From positions 79,754,244 to 79,818,243 of the forward strand of contig JAVIAB010000051.1 of assembly GCA_032433765.1 (NCBI GenBank): a stretch of 64,000 nucleotides of DNA, read 5' to 3'. The notes beneath the pieces are model-generated. The model was not told the origin of the DNA. It ran no database searches and was given only the letters and a program-made list of their open reading frames with translations. This DNA is from Megaustenia siamemsis. Lineage: Eukaryota > Mollusca > Gastropoda > Stylommatophora > Ariophantidae. Below are positions 10,495-21,900 of this stretch, piece after piece. Every line of letters starts with the position of its first letter. Within the stretch, counting starts at the first letter, position 1. A program made the translations under genes and the position numbers.

Positions 10495-12676
10495 ACCATT
10501 GTCTATTGAGTACTGTTTGGTAAGTTATCATAGAGCCTTTGTCTATTAACTACTGTTAGTTAAGTTACCATAGAGCCATTGTCTATTAACTACTGTTAGC
10601 GAAGTTATCATAGAGCTTTGTCTATTAACTACTGTTAGTTAAGTTACCATAGAGCCTTTGTCTATTAACTACTGTTAGTTAAGTTATCATAGAACCATTG
10701 TCTATTAACTACTGTTAGTGAAGTTACCATAGAGCCATTGTCTATTAACTACTGTTAGTTAAGTTATCATAGAACTATTGTCTATTAACTACTGTTAGTG
10801 AAGTTACCATAGAGCCATTGTCTATTAACTACTGTTAGTTAAGTTATCATAGAACTATTGTCTATTAACTACTGTTAGTTAAGTTATCATAGAACCATTG
10901 TCTATTAACTACTGTTAGTGAGGTTACCATAGAGCCATTGTCTATTAACTACTGTTAGTTAAGTTACCATAGAGAAATTATCTATTAACTACTGTTAGTG
11001 AAGTTACCATAGAGCCATTGTCTATTAACTACTGTTAGTGAAGTTACAATAGAGCCATTGTCTATTAACTACTGTTAGCTAAGTTACCATAGAGCCATTG
11101 TCTATTAACCAATGTTAGTGAGATTACCATAGAGCCATTGTCTATTAACTACTGATAGTGAGGTTACCATAGAGCCATTGTCTATTAACTACTGATAGTG
11201 AGGTTACCATAGAGCCATTGTCTATTAACTACTGTTAGTGAAGTTACAATAGAGCCATTGTCTATTAACTACTGTTAGCTAAGTTACCATAGAGCCATTG
11301 TCTATTAACCAATGTTAGTGAGATTACCATAGAGCCATTGTCTATTAACTACTGATAGTGAGGTTACCATAGAGCCTTTGTCTATTAACTACTGTTAGTT
11401 AAGTTACCATAGAGCCTTTGTCTATTAACTACTGTTAGTGAAGTTACCATAGAGCCATTGTCTATTAACTACTGATAGTGAGGTTACCATAGAGCCATTG
11501 TCTATTAACTACTGATAGTGAGGTTACCATAGAGCCATTGTCTATTAACTACTGTTAGTGAAGTTACCATAGAGCCATTATCTATTAACTACTGATAGTG
11601 AGGTTACCATAGAGCCTTTGTCTATTAACTACTGTTAGTTAAGTTACCATAGAGCCTTTGTCTATTAACTACTGATAGTGAGGTTACCATAGAGCCTTTG
11701 TCTATTAACTACTGATAGTGAGGTTAACATAGAGCCTTTGTCTATTAACTACTGATAGTGAGGTTACCATAGAGCCTTTGTCTATTAACTACTGATAGTG
11801 AGGTTACCATAGAGCCTTTGTCTATTAACTACTGATAGTGAGGTTATCATAGAACCATTGTCTATTAACTACTGTTAGTTAAGTTACCATAGAGCCTTTG
11901 TCTATTAACTACTGTTAGTTAAGTTACCATAGAGCCATTGTCTATTAACTACTGTTAGTGAAGTTATCATAGAGCTTTGTCTATTAACTACTGTTAGTTA
12001 AGTTACCATAGAGCCTTTGTCTATTAACTACTGTTAGTTAAGTTACCATAGAGCCATTGTCTATTAACTACTGTTAGTTAAGTTACCATAGAGCCATTGT
12101 CTATTAACTACTGTTAGTTAAGTTACCATAGAGCCATTGTCTATTAACTACTGTTTAGTGAGGTTACCATAGAGCCATTGTCTATTAACTACTTTTAGTT
12201 AAGTTACCATAGAGCCATTGTCTATTAACTACTGTTAGTTAAGTTACCATAGAGTCATTGTCTATTAACTACTGTTAGTGAAGTTACCATAGAGCCATTG
12301 TCTATTAACTACTGTTAGTTAAGTTACCATAGAGCCTTTGTTCCCTGGTTGCTACTAGTGGAGTTAACATAGAGCCATTGTCTTTTAACTACTGTTAGTT
12401 AAGTTACCATAGAACATTGTCTCCCAACTGCTGATAAGTTACCATAGAGTCGTTGTCTCCTGCGTATAGTTATTTAAGTTACCACTGGTCCATTGTCATA
12501 TAAAGCTGATAGTGATGTTACCATTGCTCTATTGTTGCCAACAGTTATCAGTTAAACCACTACTGATCCATTTATGCCAACGGCTGTTACAGAAGTTACA
12601 ATTGGTCCATTGTTGAAAATAGTTGTTAGTTTAGTTACCATTGGTCCATTGTCCTCCAATTGCTGCTAGTTACTAC
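10494..12676. repeat. 40-bp satellite array, block 1
   Basis: About 48 close copies of a 40-bp unit containing TTACCATAGAGCCATTGTCT and ATTAACTACTGTTAGT, then several increasingly diverged copies to about 12,676. Variants (TTAGTT, ATAGTG, GCCTTTG versus GCCATTG) are clustered, which suggests local block amplification. The array lies in a phosphatase intron. Confidence 0.97.
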
Positions 12677-13427
12677 TAGTTAATGAGTTACAAGAAATGT
12701 TGGACATTATAGTAAAGGAAAGCAAAAAGAAAGGACTCAGCCTTAATAGCAAAAAGTACAGAGGTAATGGTAACAACAAAGAAAAAGATATCACCTCAGT
12801 GCAAAATAAAGTGGAACAATATTAAAACAGGTAAATGAATTTAAATATTTGGGAACTTTGTTAACCTCAGACGGGAGATGTACAACAGAGGTCAGATGCA
12901 GAATGGCTCAGGCAAAAGCAGCTTTCCAAAAAAATGTGGAAGATACTATGCAATCCATTTTTAACAATAGAAACAAGAAAAAGAGTTCTTAAATGTTATG
13001 TAGAGCCAGTCTTGACATATGGAAGCGAATCATGGACAATAGGAGAACAGACAAGAAAATCACTGGAGTCTGTAGAAATGTGATTTTACAGAAGAATGTT
13101 GAGAGTACCATGGACAGCTAAGAAGAGTAATGAAAATGTTCTGAGAGAGGTCAAAGCAAAAAGAGAGCTAATTTCCAATATTAGGAAGAGACAATCATAA
13201 TTTTTTGGCCATGTAATGAGAAGAGAACAACTGGAATATATTGTGACAACTGGAAAAATTAAAGGACGAAGAGAGAGAGAGGGAAGCAAAGAGAAAAAAT
13301 ACCAGACAGCTTAAGAGAATGGCTTGGCAGAAGGTCAACAACAGAAATGATAAATAGCTGCCGAGATCGAAAGTTGTGGAGAGACATGATCACCTACGCC
13401 AGTAGGCCCGGTACTTGATGATGATGA
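12677..13427 (+). mobile_element. LINE (family D), 3' part, inserted in the satellite
   Basis: Despite frameshifts it encodes the family D RT C-terminus: LQEMLDIIVKESKKKGLSLN, ILCNPFLTIETRKRVLKCYV, EPVLTYGSESWTIGEQTRKS, FFGHVMRREQLEYIVTTGKI and DRKLWRDMITYASRPGT. It ends GATGATGATGA. Short CTAGTTA-like target duplications lie on both sides. Confidence 0.9.
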
Positions 13428-13428
13428 C

Positions 13429-13786
13429 TGCTAGTTAAGTTACCATTAGTTCATTGCCCTTCAATTGCTGCTAGTTAAGTTACCATTAGTTCATTGTTCT
13501 CCAATTGCTGCTAGTTAAGTTACCATTAGTCCATTGTCCTTCAATTGCTGCTAGTTAAGTTACCATTAGTCCATTGCCCTTCAATTGCTGCTAGTTAAGT
13601 TACCATTAGTCCATTGTTCTCCAATTGCTGCTAGTTAAGTTACCATTAGTCTATTGTCCTTCAATTGCTGCTAGTTAAGTTACCATTAGTCCATTGCCCT
13701 TCAATTGCTGCTAGTTAAGTTACCATTTGTCTATTTTTCTCCAATTACTGCTAGTTAAGTTACCATTGTTCCATTGTTCACCAATT
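13429..13786. repeat. 40-bp satellite array, block 2 (diverged)
   Basis: About nine copies of a related 40-bp unit (TGCTAGTTAAGTTACCATTA, TCCATTGTCCTTCAAT). It continues the array interrupted by the LINE, but with a different consensus from block 1. Confidence 0.93.
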
Positions 13787-14003
13787 CTATCTATCTATTG
13801 TCCTTTTGTGCCGACGACGGCACATAGGGCAGAACCACAATCTAAAAAACAGAAACCTTGCGTGCCAAAGTGGCACATATTGCAGAGATCACTGCTCTAA
13901 AATCTATGGCGCTGTTTCCATAACAATACTTTTTACAATGACAGCTTGTCAAGCCATCGATCAACCTCCTTAGTCGCCTCTTACGACATGCATTGCTGTT
14001 AGC
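13787..14003 (-). mobile_element. GATA-tailed SINE-like element (family S3), partial
   Basis: The reverse copy ends in (TCTA)n and carries the complement of CTGCCCTATGTGCCGTC and TAAGAGGCGACTAAGGAGG, matching the copy at 15,289-15,557. The outer boundary at about 14,003 is approximate. Confidence 0.8.
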
Positions 14004-14059
14004 TAAATAACCATCAAGCTGTTGTTCCCAGCTGCTGTTAGTTGTTACCATTAAACCTG

Positions 14060-14290
14060 TAGAACATTGAATGATCTAGGGGTAAGACATCAACATCTGG
14101 ACAGGAGAGTGTCTGGTTCAAATGATGGAATTTTTATCTTTGAGTTAGTGGTTTCTTTGTGGTGTTACCCTCCCCTGATCTCTGGCTAGTGAAATCCAAC
14201 GTCTAGCTCTCCCAGATAATTGTAAAAAAACAAGGGGTCTTTTGTGCACTTTGCACATGTTAAAGAACACCGTGCAGTTCAAAGTTGAAA
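14060..14290 (+). mobile_element. Possible tRNA-derived SINE (family S2)
   Basis: It has a box B-like TGGTTCAAATGATGG and downstream blocks (CTAGTGAAATCCAACG, TTTGTGCACTTTGCACATG) like reverse copies at 32.5-32.86 and 46.2-46.5 kb. The head is degenerate and the ends are approximate. Confidence 0.5.
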
Positions 14291-14566
14291 AGAATAGGCC
14301 AAAATGGCTGCTATCCAGGTCCGAAACAAAATCTAAAGTTTATCAGTTAAAAATCTACACATCGCAAACAAACATATTGGACCAAAATGCACAGATTTTA
14401 TGACTTTCCATAAACAAGAGACACAACTCATCCATTCCCATGTGATGGATCAATCCAAAGAAGGAGGCTAATCAACAAATGGCCTCTATTTAATTTTTCT
14501 TTTTTTCTTTTAATTTTTGTATTGATTTTGACTTTATAAATGTTGTTATCTTTTGGTACTCTGAAG

Positions 14567-14662
14567 CTACTTCATGCTGGCAATGCTTGTGAGCAAATAA
14601 AAGATCTGCAGGAAAAGATTAACACTTTATACTTGAAGGAACACAATTTTACTAATGGAAAG
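14567..14662 (+). CDS. Histidine acid phosphatase exon: LLHAGNACEQI block
   Basis: This 32-codon exon encodes LLHAGNACEQIKDLQEKIN followed by TLYLKEHNFTNGK. It corresponds to the segment after the HTVP motif in the family (LLxxxxxCPRxxxLxxE), with a Cys at the conserved position. The acceptor is CTCTGAAG|CTACTT and the donor AAAG|GTAATA, phase 0 at both ends. NFT is a possible N-glycosylation site. It joins in frame to the 8705-8872 exon. The next recognised exon (30,439) needs one leftover base, so at least one exon between them is unseen. Confidence 0.88.
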
Positions 14663-14895
14663 GTAATAGAATATAATATTAGACTAACTTTATATTGAAA
14701 TTATGAATTTATAATGAGTGAAATTATGTAAAATTATGAGTGAAACACTTGAGAATGATCGCTTATGACCTGTCCAAAGGATGTTTGTTCATTGCATTAA
14801 ATAGATTCAGTACATAGTAGATATGCCAAAGTTTCATTAACATTTGGTTTGGCAAACATGTATTATAATTTGTAAATATATTGTATATGTATACA

Positions 14896-15762
14896 GATAA
14901 ATGAATTTAGATATCTGGGAACAATGTTAACCTCAGACGGAAGATGTACAACAGAGGTGAGATGCAGAATGGCTCAGGCAAAAGCAGCTTTCCAAAAATA
15001 AGGAAGATACTATGCTATCCATTTTTGACAATAGAAACAAGAAAAAGAGTTCTTAAATGTTATGAGAACCAGTCTTAACATATGGAAATGAATCATGGAT
15101 AATAGGACAACAAACAAGAAAATCACTGGAGGCTGTAGAAATGTGGTTTTACAGAAGAATGTTGAGAATACAATGGACAGCTAAGAAGAGTAATGAAAAT
15201 GTTCTGGAAGAGGTCAAAGCAAAAAGAAAGCTAATTTCCAATATTAGGAAGAAACAATCATAATTTTTTGGCCATGTAATGAGAAGAATCCTGTGTGTTA
15301 CCGGGCCTCATTATGAGGGAAGTAAAGAATAGTGACACTGTGACCTTCCAGGCATGTCATAAGAGGCGACTAAGGAGGTTGATCGATGGCTTGACAAGCT
15401 GTCATTGTAAAAAGTATTGTTATGGAAACAGAACCATAGATTTTAGAAGCAGTGATCTCTACAATATGTGCCACTTTGGCAAGCAAGGTTTCTGTTTTTG
15501 AGATTGTGGTTCTGCCCTATGTGCCGTCTTCGGCTCGAAAGAACAATAGATAGATAGAATGAGAAGAAAACAACTGGAGTATATTGTAGCAACTGGAAAA
15601 ATTGAAAGACGAAGAGATAGAGGGAAGCAAAGAGAAAAAATACCAGACAGCTTGAGAGAATGGCTTGGCAGAAGGTCAACAACAGAAATGATAAATAACT
15701 GTCAAGATCGAAAGTTGTGGAGAGACATGATCACCTACGCCAGCAGGTCCGGTTCTTGATGA
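14896..15762 (+). mobile_element. LINE (family D), 3' part, split by an S3 element
   Basis: It encodes a frameshifted NEFRYLGTMLTSDGRCTTEV, then blocks like the 12.7-13.4 kb copy, and after the insertion MRRKQLEYIVATGKIERRRD and DSLREWLGRRSTTEMINNCQ. It ends in GATGATGAT. Interrupted at 15,289-15,557. Confidence 0.9.
15289..15557 (+). mobile_element. GATA-tailed SINE-like element (family S3)
   Basis: A 269-bp element with GTCATAAGAGGCGACTAAGG, CTGCCCTATGTGCCGTC and CGGCTCGAAAGAAC and a 3' (GATA)n tail. The perfect 11-bp target duplication AATGAGAAGAA lies at 15,278-15,288 and 15,558-15,568 inside the family D LINE. Coding potential is nil; its 3' end resembles that of the family C LINE. Confidence 0.88.
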
Positions 15763-15767
15763 TGATA

Positions 15768-17420
15768 GTGGACGTGGTGATATTAAAAGTCACATAAATA
15801 GTGCGAAACATATGAGAGCCGTCGCTACAGCTGCACAAGCTCGTTATCGTTAACATTTTTTCTAGCTGAACAGATTGGTGACAAAGAAGAACAATTATAG
15901 TTCGTTTCAAATCATGTGCCCAACTTCAAAACGCTATTACTCAGTAAACATTTGTTAAAAAATAGCTGCTACAGAAGGTGCATTTACCTATCATACAGTG
16001 ATACACAATCATACAGTGATACACAATCATACATTTAGATATATGGACTGCACATCAAAATTACTTCAGGTTACTTTAGAACTAAAATTTGCTTGTGCGC
16101 GTAAGAAAACAGAAGCCATTATTCGAAATGTGTTCACATCCCATGTTCAAAACGAGTTGAGATGTGACCTAGAAAACTCAACATTTATTTCCATACTGAC
16201 AGATGCCTCCAACCACAAGTAAATCAAGATTTTTCCTTTGCTGGTCAGATACTTTGATCACAATAAGGGGCTGAAAGTTAAAATATTAGAATTGAAGTCA
16301 TTGTGAGGAAAAACATCTGATATTGTTAATAGTTTTTATTATTGACTGTCTAACGGAAAATGGATTAGAAAGGAAAGTAGTTGCATTATGTGCAGGCAAT
16401 ACAAATGCTAATTTTGGGGGCGCTGAAATGAAAGGAAAGAACACTGTTTTCATAAAGCTGAAAGAAAACCTTGGACATGGTTTGATAGGTGTTGGTTGTG
16501 CATGCCATATTTTCCACAACACTGTTCGAGCAGCTGCAGACGTATTACCTATTGATGTTGAGATGATTATTGCTAAAATTTATCTGCACATCAAATCATA
16601 CACAGTAAGAGTTGAAAGTCTCAGGAGTTTTGCCAGTTTGTGGACACAGACTTCCAGATGATTTTATGTTATGCACAGACTAGGTGGCTTGCACTACTGC
16701 CTGCTGTTGAAAGGGATCTTCACATGTTCCTGCCTTTAAAATCCCACTTTCAGTCTCAAGACAGATGCCCAGTCTTTATACAGACATTCTTTGAAAACCC
16801 CCTGTCTGCAGCATGGCTTATTTTTGTTCACAGTCAGGCATCCTCTTCCCACGAAGCAGTGCAGAAAGTAGAGGGACAGGTGGACACTGTTTTTGAAGTA
16901 ATTGACAACATCAATGGGTTGATAATTATTATGGAGTCCAAACTGGAAGATGGTTTCTTGCCATCAAGAGTTAAGCTAATTCTTGACAAGCTGGAAATGG
17001 AAGGAATTCCACAGGATGATGTGAACAAGTTTAAAACCTGTGTGTTTTCATTCTACGAAACAGCTTAAGTTATTGGAAGAAATGGGCTGCAAATAATTTT
17101 CAAAACCCTGAGGCCTACTGCTGGTTAATGTTGAACAGATCACCAAATTGGGAAGATATTCAGAAATCTTCATCGTTATTGAATCAAACAATATCTTTAT
17201 AGTCGACTTTCCAGAAAATTAGATGGCAAATATGTTTACATGAAGCAGCGTGTTACTTCTAAGAAAATTAATGAGTAGAGTATTAATAAAACATCACCAC
17301 GGCAGCAGTGGATTGAAATGACTTCCCACTTCAAAAACAGGCGTGTGCCAATTTCACATATTCTGAAGCTGGCAGTTCTTTTTGTGTCTACCGGGAACAT
17401 ATGCTGCAACAGAAAGATTG
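15768..17420 (+). pseudogene. hAT-like transposase pseudogene, 5' part
   Basis: Frameshifted segments encode a hAT-superfamily (ZBED-related) transposase: GRGDIKSHINSAKHM (end of a zinc-finger region, about 15,770), NTNANFGGAEMKGKNTVFIK, GVGCACHIFHNTVRAAADVL and RWLALLPAVERDLHMFLPLK (about 16,680). It breaks at a LINE insertion at 17,421 and resumes at 19,358. Several frameshifts and stops (for example near 16,222 and 17,068) mean it is dead. Confidence 0.85.
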
Positions 17421-19357
17421 AGTTATTGAGTTATTTGCAGGTCATCATCATTGCACTCCGAACATGTCCATAGGTGCTCAGATCCCCTCCTCAGCAATTC
17501 CCTCAGTGTCCAGCGACTGACGAGTCCAGTTCTATGTTGATTGATAAGTCTTCTTATACGGCCACTACGTTTCTCATTTCTGGCTGTGCCCATCCCATTT
17601 CCATCATCCGAAGAAGTGACGTGGATCTGTGTTTGTCGAAGTCCTGTGCTCTTCCCACATCTCGGAGGGCATTGATGATGTTCGCCCGATCCATTGGTTG
17701 CCCGTCCTCAACGACAGCACAGCTAGCTAACCTGTCCGCTCTTTCATTTTCCCGTACTCCCGCATGTCCAGGGACATAGACAAAGGTGACCTTACGTATT
17801 TTAGATTCCTGCAACTTCTCTACCCAGTGCATGCGTACAGAGCCCGCCTCCACTTTTTTTTTATCATGCCCATCGAATCACTTAGTATACACGCGTGGGT
17901 GTAGTCTTGTGACTCTAACCATTTGAATGCCTTGGTCACTGCCATCGCCTCAATTGTCATGCTACTCGTGGTCATGACGTATGTACCACTGTCTTCTTTG
18001 ACTACTATGCCTGCCGAGCGTTCTGTAAATGTCCATGCACTTCTTTGGTGTCGTCTTACAGATCTGTCTGTATAGATGATGACTGCATCTTTCTCATCGG
18101 TGTTATCGCATATGAGACCGTTGGCCTCCGCATTAACTATGATCGAGTTCTGTTCCCTACTTTTCCTGTTGAGTGTGGCAATACACGAAAAGTCCCCTTG
18201 AATGACGTAGGCACCGGTATCCACTTCTCACCAACGCTGATATTGGTAAGCCCACAGACCTATTTGATGACATCTTCTGCTCGGCCCACTCATGATTTGC
18301 CTCTTTTTAGCCTGGCACCTTTCCCTGTGTTGAGCACGTGGTGCAATGGATGCTCTTTATCTGTACTAATCTTCAGGTATGCTCGTGCTCTCCAGATCTT
18401 GATTCTGTCATCCATGGTTGGAAAGTCAAGAAGATACCTCATTGCTAAACAGGGAGTGTCCCTTGTACATCCCAAGATAATGCGCATGGCTTCATTTTGT
18501 ATTTTCTCCAGCCTATCAATTTGAGTCGTACTGACAGTAAGAATTGCCAGGGCATACTTGATTGGTGCGAGGACTAATCCCTGTAACAGAAGAGTAAGTA
18601 GCCTCTGCTCGATGTTGGCAACTGCCATGACCTTCAAGGCAGCTAATCCTTTGCGGGATTTTGTTATCATATGGTCCCGAAAACACAGGCTGCGATCAAA
18701 CTTAACTCCGAGGTATGTCATCAACTTGTCCCGGGTCACCTCATCAGCTCCCATTAGTACTAGCGGTGTGGTCGTATTAACGATATGATTGTTAACGGAG
18801 AACCATGAAACTGATGCTTTATTAGGATTAACCAAGGCACCTGAAACCTCACACCAGGAAGAAATGCGATCGAGTTCGTCTTGCATTGTGGAGGCGATTC
18901 CCCGTCTGTCTCTTCCCTGTTGATATGCCAGAATATCTTCAGCAAAAGTCATAGTTCTTCCCCTCCCATCCAGCTGCTGTTCCGTGATCATTATTGTGTA
19001 CACGTTAAATAGAACTGGTGACAATGATGAACCTTGTGGCAGCCCTGGACAAATGGATGTTGGCTCAGAAGACCATCTTCCACATCTGAGTATCACCTTC
19101 CTCTGAAACAGTGCCTCGGCGATCCATCTAATGAGAAAGGGGTGCACCGCCAGTTTGAGAAGCAGATACATGAGATATTCAAATGGCACCCTGTTGTATG
19201 CATCCTCCAGATCTATAGCAGCAGCACATGTCTTCTCTCGTCTGTGGAAGCCTTCGAAGACGTCATAGGCAAAGACTGCCGCATTGAGCCATCTCTCTTT
19301 GTTATATCTATAACCTCCGAGTGTGGGTGGGAATGCACGTTTCTGTGAAACGTTTTC
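17421..19357 (-). mobile_element. RNase-H LINE (family B) inserted in the hAT pseudogene
   Basis: The minus strand encodes an RT (299 residues open, 18,290-19,189): CPGLPQGSSLSPVLFNVYTI, MTFAEDILAYQQGRDRRGIA (catalytic box FAED instead of FADD) and LVLAPIKYALAIL. An RNase H follows in other frames: VIIYTDRSVRR, TIEAMAVTKAFKWLES, HACILSDSMGMI and FVYVPGHAGVRENERADRLA. The perfect 12-bp target duplication ACAGAAAGATTG lies at 17,409-17,420 and 19,358-19,369. It is 5'-truncated. Apart from two frameshifts it is well preserved. Confidence 0.92.
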
Positions 19358-19600
19358 ACAGAAAGATTGTTTTCACTGATGAACAGCTTGTGGACAAATG
19401 ATAAAACACATCTAGGTGTGGACACTTTAAAGGCCATGTTGATCACCAAAGGGAACAATGAGCAAACATGTGTTGAATTTTCTAAGACGCTCCAAACAAA
19501 GAAAGATTTTAAAAAAAAAATAAAATCCACTCATCAGAAAAGTACAGCAACTCTACTTCACCTTCCATTTAAGTGAATATCACTAATGTTTTTTTTTAAA
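19358..19600 (+). pseudogene. hAT-like transposase pseudogene, C-terminal dimerisation domain
   Basis: It encodes FSLMNSLWTNDKTHLGVDTL, then KAMLITKGNNEQTCVEF, the hAT C-terminal dimerisation region (ERxFSxMxxxWTxxRxxLxxxxLxxxL). It is the continuation of the 15.8-17.4 kb pseudogene after removal of the LINE. Confidence 0.88.
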
Positions 19601-19754
19601 TCTCATAATAACGTTTTGTAAGCCTATATTGTTAGATGTTTTAATTAGTTTTAAAATATATGTATTATTCACTTGAAAAAGACTGAAGAAATGTCATTTT
19701 ATTGATGGAAAATTTAAGTCAAATTAATCCGTCCCGGATTAGGGTTTCAAAAAT

Positions 19755-20080
19755 ATGGCCACCTTACCTTTCATAATACGAATAGATGTGAACAAGTTAT
19801 CATTATACACCTCAGAACAGGACACAATCGACTCCACAGTAACATGTATACAAAACTCAAGATCGGCACCTCAATTACTTGTACATGTAGAAAGGTACCT
19901 CAGACTGCTGAACTCATGCTTCAAGACTGCACTGAATATAATAGACTGAGGAAAATCCATTTGCCCATAGATACAACACTACAGACAAAACTATATGGGC
20001 CACTGCAAGAATTACAAAAGACAGTAAAATGTATACAGGAAATGACATCATTGCAAATATAGACAATACTTCAGATAAAC
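19755..20080 (+). mobile_element. RNase-H LINE (family A), 3' fragment
   Basis: It encodes HNRLHSNMYTKLKIGTSITC, TCRKVPQTAELMLQDCTEYN and TTLQTKLYGPLQELQKTVKC, the post-RNase-H Cys/His tail of the family whose fuller copy lies at 50.6-52.15 kb. The frame changes near 19,850. Confidence 0.88.
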
Positions 20081-20325
20081 GAAAGGTAGATAAACCACTT
20101 GTACTCAATAGAAATTGTCTTTCTTACAATCCTCCTTCTGATGTGAGCTGTGAAGGCCCATAAGCTCCACCTATGTCAAACAACAGACCTATCTGTGAAT
20201 ATGATATCATCACCCTCAGAAGAATTTTAAAAAAAAATGAATGCCTGTACTTCAACCTCCATGGCCACTAGGTTTTGTTTTCTGCATTGTCTGCTTAGTT
20301 TCATGCATCCTGAAAGGAACTTACT

Positions 20326-21614
20326 GGCACTCGTACCAATTCTTAGCCAGGTTCAATGTAAGGGACAAATACTGGCACTCATACCAATTCTTAGCCAGGT
20401 TCAATGTAAGGGACAAATACTGGCACTCATACCAATTCTTAGCCAGGTTCAATGTAAGGGACAAATACTGGCACTCATACCAATTCTTAGCCAGGTTCAA
20501 TGTAAGGGACAAATACTGGCACTCATAGCAATTCTTAGCCAGGTTCAATGTAAGGGACAAATACTGGCACTCGTACCAATTCTTAGCCAGGTCCAATGTA
20601 AGGGACAAATACTGGCACTCATAGCAATTCTTAGCCAGGTCCAATGTAAGGGACAAATACTGGCACTCATAGCAATTCTTAGCCAGGTTCAATGTAAGGG
20701 ACAAATACTGGCACTCATAGCAATTCTTAGCCAGGTTCAATGTAAGGGACAAATACTGGCACTCGTACCAATTCTTAGCCAGGTCCAATGTAAGGGACAA
20801 ATACTGGCACTCATAGCAATTCTTAGCCAGGTCCAATGTAAGGGACAAATACTGGCACTCATAGCAATTCTTAGCCAGGTCCAATGTAAGGGACAAATAC
20901 TGGCACTCATAGCAATTCTTAGCCAGGTTCAATGTAAGGGACAAATACTGGCACTCGTACCAATTCTTAGCCAGGTCCAATGTAAGGGACAAATACTGGC
21001 ACTCATAGCAATTCTTAGCCAGGTTCAATGTAAGGGACAAATACTGGCACTCGTACCAATTCTTAGCCAGGTCCAATGTAAGGGACAAATACTGGCACTC
21101 ATAGCAATTCTTAGCCAGGTTCAATGTAAGGGACAAATACTGGCACTCGTACCAATTCTTAGCCAGGTTCAATGTAAGGGACAAATACTGGCACTCGTAC
21201 CAATTCTTAGCCAGGTTCAATGTAAGGGACAAATACTGGCACTCGTACCAATTCTTAGCCAGGTTCAATGTAAGGGACAAATACTGGCACTCGTACCAAT
21301 TCTTAGCCAGGTTCAATGTAAGGGACAAATATTGGCACTCGTACCAATTCTTAGCCAGGTTCAATGTAAGGGAAAAATACTGGCACTCATACCAATTCTT
21401 AGCCAGGTTCAATGTAAGGGACAAATACTGGCACTCATAGCAATTCTTAGCCAGGTTCAATGTAAGGGACAAATACTGGCACTCATACCAATTCTTAGCC
21501 AGGTTCAATGTAAGGGACAAATACTGGCACTCATAGCAATTCTTAGCCAGGTTCAATGTAAGGGACAAATACTGGCACTCATACCAATTCTTAGCCAGGT
21601 TCAATGTAAGGGAA
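20326..21614. repeat. 48-bp minisatellite, about 27 copies
   Basis: The unit contains AATTCTTAGCCAGGTTCAAT and GTAAGGGACAAATACTGGCA. As 48 is a multiple of 3, it stays open for about 466 codons on + (repeat QCKGQILALIPILSQV) and 439 codons on - (SLTLNLAKNWYECQYL). Variants at ACC/AGC, CAT/CGT and GTTC/GTCC are arranged non-randomly. I treat it as non-coding: both strands are equally open and there is no unique sequence of protein character. Confidence 0.96.
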
Positions 21615-21900
21615 AAAAGCATAATGTTATTGTCTAGCATTGCACTTTTTTGTTTTTAAATCAAATCAGAAATCCAACAATTTGAGCCAGCCAGCATTGA
21701 TGACCTCTGAAAAAGAGAAAACGATGAATTTTGTTAGCCCCAGACCAAAACTTATGCCTGAAGATACACGTTATTTGTCAGGTCAGTTAATTTGCTAAAT
21801 GAGTTTCCATTAATTTTTTTAATGAAACTGTCAGGCTGACATCATTAATGATGGGAGGAATTTATATCATTTTTTAAAATCAAGTTGTAGATAACACACT
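21615..21900. other. No recognised feature
   Basis: AT-rich intronic sequence between the 48-bp minisatellite and a LINE remnant. A short + frame (PRPKLMPEDTRYLSG) ends at a donor-like CAG|GTCAGT but does not match the phosphatase. Confidence 0.35.

Noticed and set aside
10494..12676. Regular 40-bp repeats resembling a CRISPR array
   Set aside because: The repeats are head to tail with no unique spacers, no cas genes are near, and the context is animal intron.
20237..21637. Very long open frames (466 and 439 codons) on both strands
   Set aside because: They are by-products of a 48-bp tandem repeat whose period is a multiple of three; neither strand has unique protein sequence or splice context.
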